This document shows, piece by piece, positions 51,032 through 51,378 of a DNA stretch of 51,378 nucleotides. The notes below the pieces were generated by a model. It worked only from the letters and a program-made list of their open reading frames with translations, did no database searches and had not been told where the DNA came from. Positions within the stretch are counted from its first letter, which is position 1. Each line of letters opens with the position of its first letter. The position numbers and the translations under genes were made by a program. The stretch comes from Comamonadaceae bacterium (GTDB lineage Bacteria > Pseudomonadota > Gammaproteobacteria > Burkholderiales > Burkholderiaceae_C). The DNA is taken from the NCBI GenBank assembly GCA_009996515.1, contig JAACZV010000006.1:150142-201519 (forward strand), in the 5' to 3' direction.

Positions 51032-51378
51032 CTAGACCGGCTGGCGGTAGCGCTGCCCCTTGAAGCGCAGCACCAGCTCGCGCGGGCGTATCTGCTCCAG
51101 CACCAGCTCGGCGCCCAGCTTCGCGCCCTCGCGCTGCACCTCGCCGTTGATCATCACGAAGCGGCTGGCCGGGTCGTCCGAATAGACCGAGCCGCTGATC
51201 GCCAGCGGGGGCAGCTCGCGGCGCAGGCTGTCGGGCAGCTCGGCCAGCCGCGGGATGCGGGCATCGGGAGCCGAGCCCGACGGGGCCGCGGCGAGCGCTG
51301 CCGGCGGCGCGGCCACCACGGGGGCCGGCGCCGCGGCGATGGCCACCGCGCCCGGTGGCGGCGCGGGCGGCAGATAGG
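51032..51378 (-). CDS. gspB: general secretion pathway protein B, C-terminal part (partial)
   Basis: The frame is open to the window edge and runs 115 codons plus a TAG stop. An Ala/Pro-rich linker precedes the GspB periplasmic domain: RIPRLAELPDSLRRELPPLA, then ISGSVYSDDPASRFVMING, VQREGAKL and LVLRFKGQRYRQPV. GspB works with ExeA/GspA-type ATPases in assembling the type II secretion outer-membrane pore. The N-terminal cytoplasmic part and membrane helix lie beyond the window. Confidence 0.88.
   Translation of the reverse strand, partial: YLPPAPPPGAVAIAAAPAPVVAAPPAALAAAPSGSAPDARIPRLAELPDSLRRELPPLAISGSVYSDDPASRFVMINGEVQREGAKLGAELVLEQIRPRELVLRFKGQRYRQPV

Overview
The window is a very GC-rich, densely coding chromosomal segment. 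Gene content points to a non-photosynthetic betaproteobacterium of the order Burkholderiales, most likely the Roseateles/Rubrivivax/Leptothrix group. The pointers are a his cluster with the short HisG, coaD-rsmD linkage, PEP-CTERM secreted proteins, a PHA-granule protein, a Burkholderia-type porin and TctDE-like regulators. The taxon is inferred from these families only. No tRNA, rRNA, CRISPR array or insertion sequence was seen.

Layout. (1) 1-11.1 kb: coaD, rsmD and a histidine cluster on the minus strand (hisG-hisD ... hisC-hisB-hisH-hisA ... hisF). It is broken in three places: a 159-bp long inverted repeat between hisH and hisA; a plus-strand PEP-CTERM CHRD protein between hisA and hisF; and a 3-kb block between hisD and hisC carrying a PIN/ribbon-helix-helix toxin-antitoxin pair, a PEP-CTERM DVUA0089-type protein with a coupled partner, and a GspC-like protein. 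hisI and hisE do not follow hisF. (2) 11.1-17.8 kb: ABC-2 exporter with a divergent TetR regulator, a TPR protein, two small exported proteins, then a wax-ester synthase/DGAT, an acyl-CoA-binding protein and a PHA-system protein. (3) 17.8-28 kb: oxidoreductase, GNAT enzyme, lipoprotein aminopeptidase, molybdopterin oxidoreductase, TctDE-like two-component system, a lone sugar-ABC ATPase, a porin and an EAL phosphodiesterase.

(4) 28.1-39.4 kb: a beta-glucan utilisation locus: GH16 lipoprotein, GH1 beta-glucosidase, two sugar ABC permeases, a binding protein, a LacI regulator, a TonB-dependent receptor and a tryptophan-halogenase-like flavoprotein. Three perfect and one degenerate copy of the same 14-bp palindrome sit in front of the two divergent arms, so the locus looks like one LacI regulon. 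Its importer has no ATPase of its own; the lone ATPase at 24.7 kb is a candidate. (5) 39.4-41.8 kb: an EF-G paralogue behind a leader with a 13-codon ORF, an intrinsic terminator and a 35-codon ORF, which looks like an attenuation leader.

(6) 42.2-45.5 kb: a membrane chemoreceptor followed by a photoactive yellow protein that keeps the chromophore Cys, Tyr and Glu, translationally coupled to a PAS-PAS-GGDEF diguanylate cyclase. This is a probable blue-light to c-di-GMP module. (7) 45.5-48.2 kb: a di-haem peroxidase/YtkA-like lipoprotein/DUF3703-like operon, divergent from a 12-cysteine 50-residue metallothionein-like protein, with three palindromes between them. (8) 48.3 kb to the end: a LytS/LytTR two-component pair, a pirin and the 3' part of gspB.
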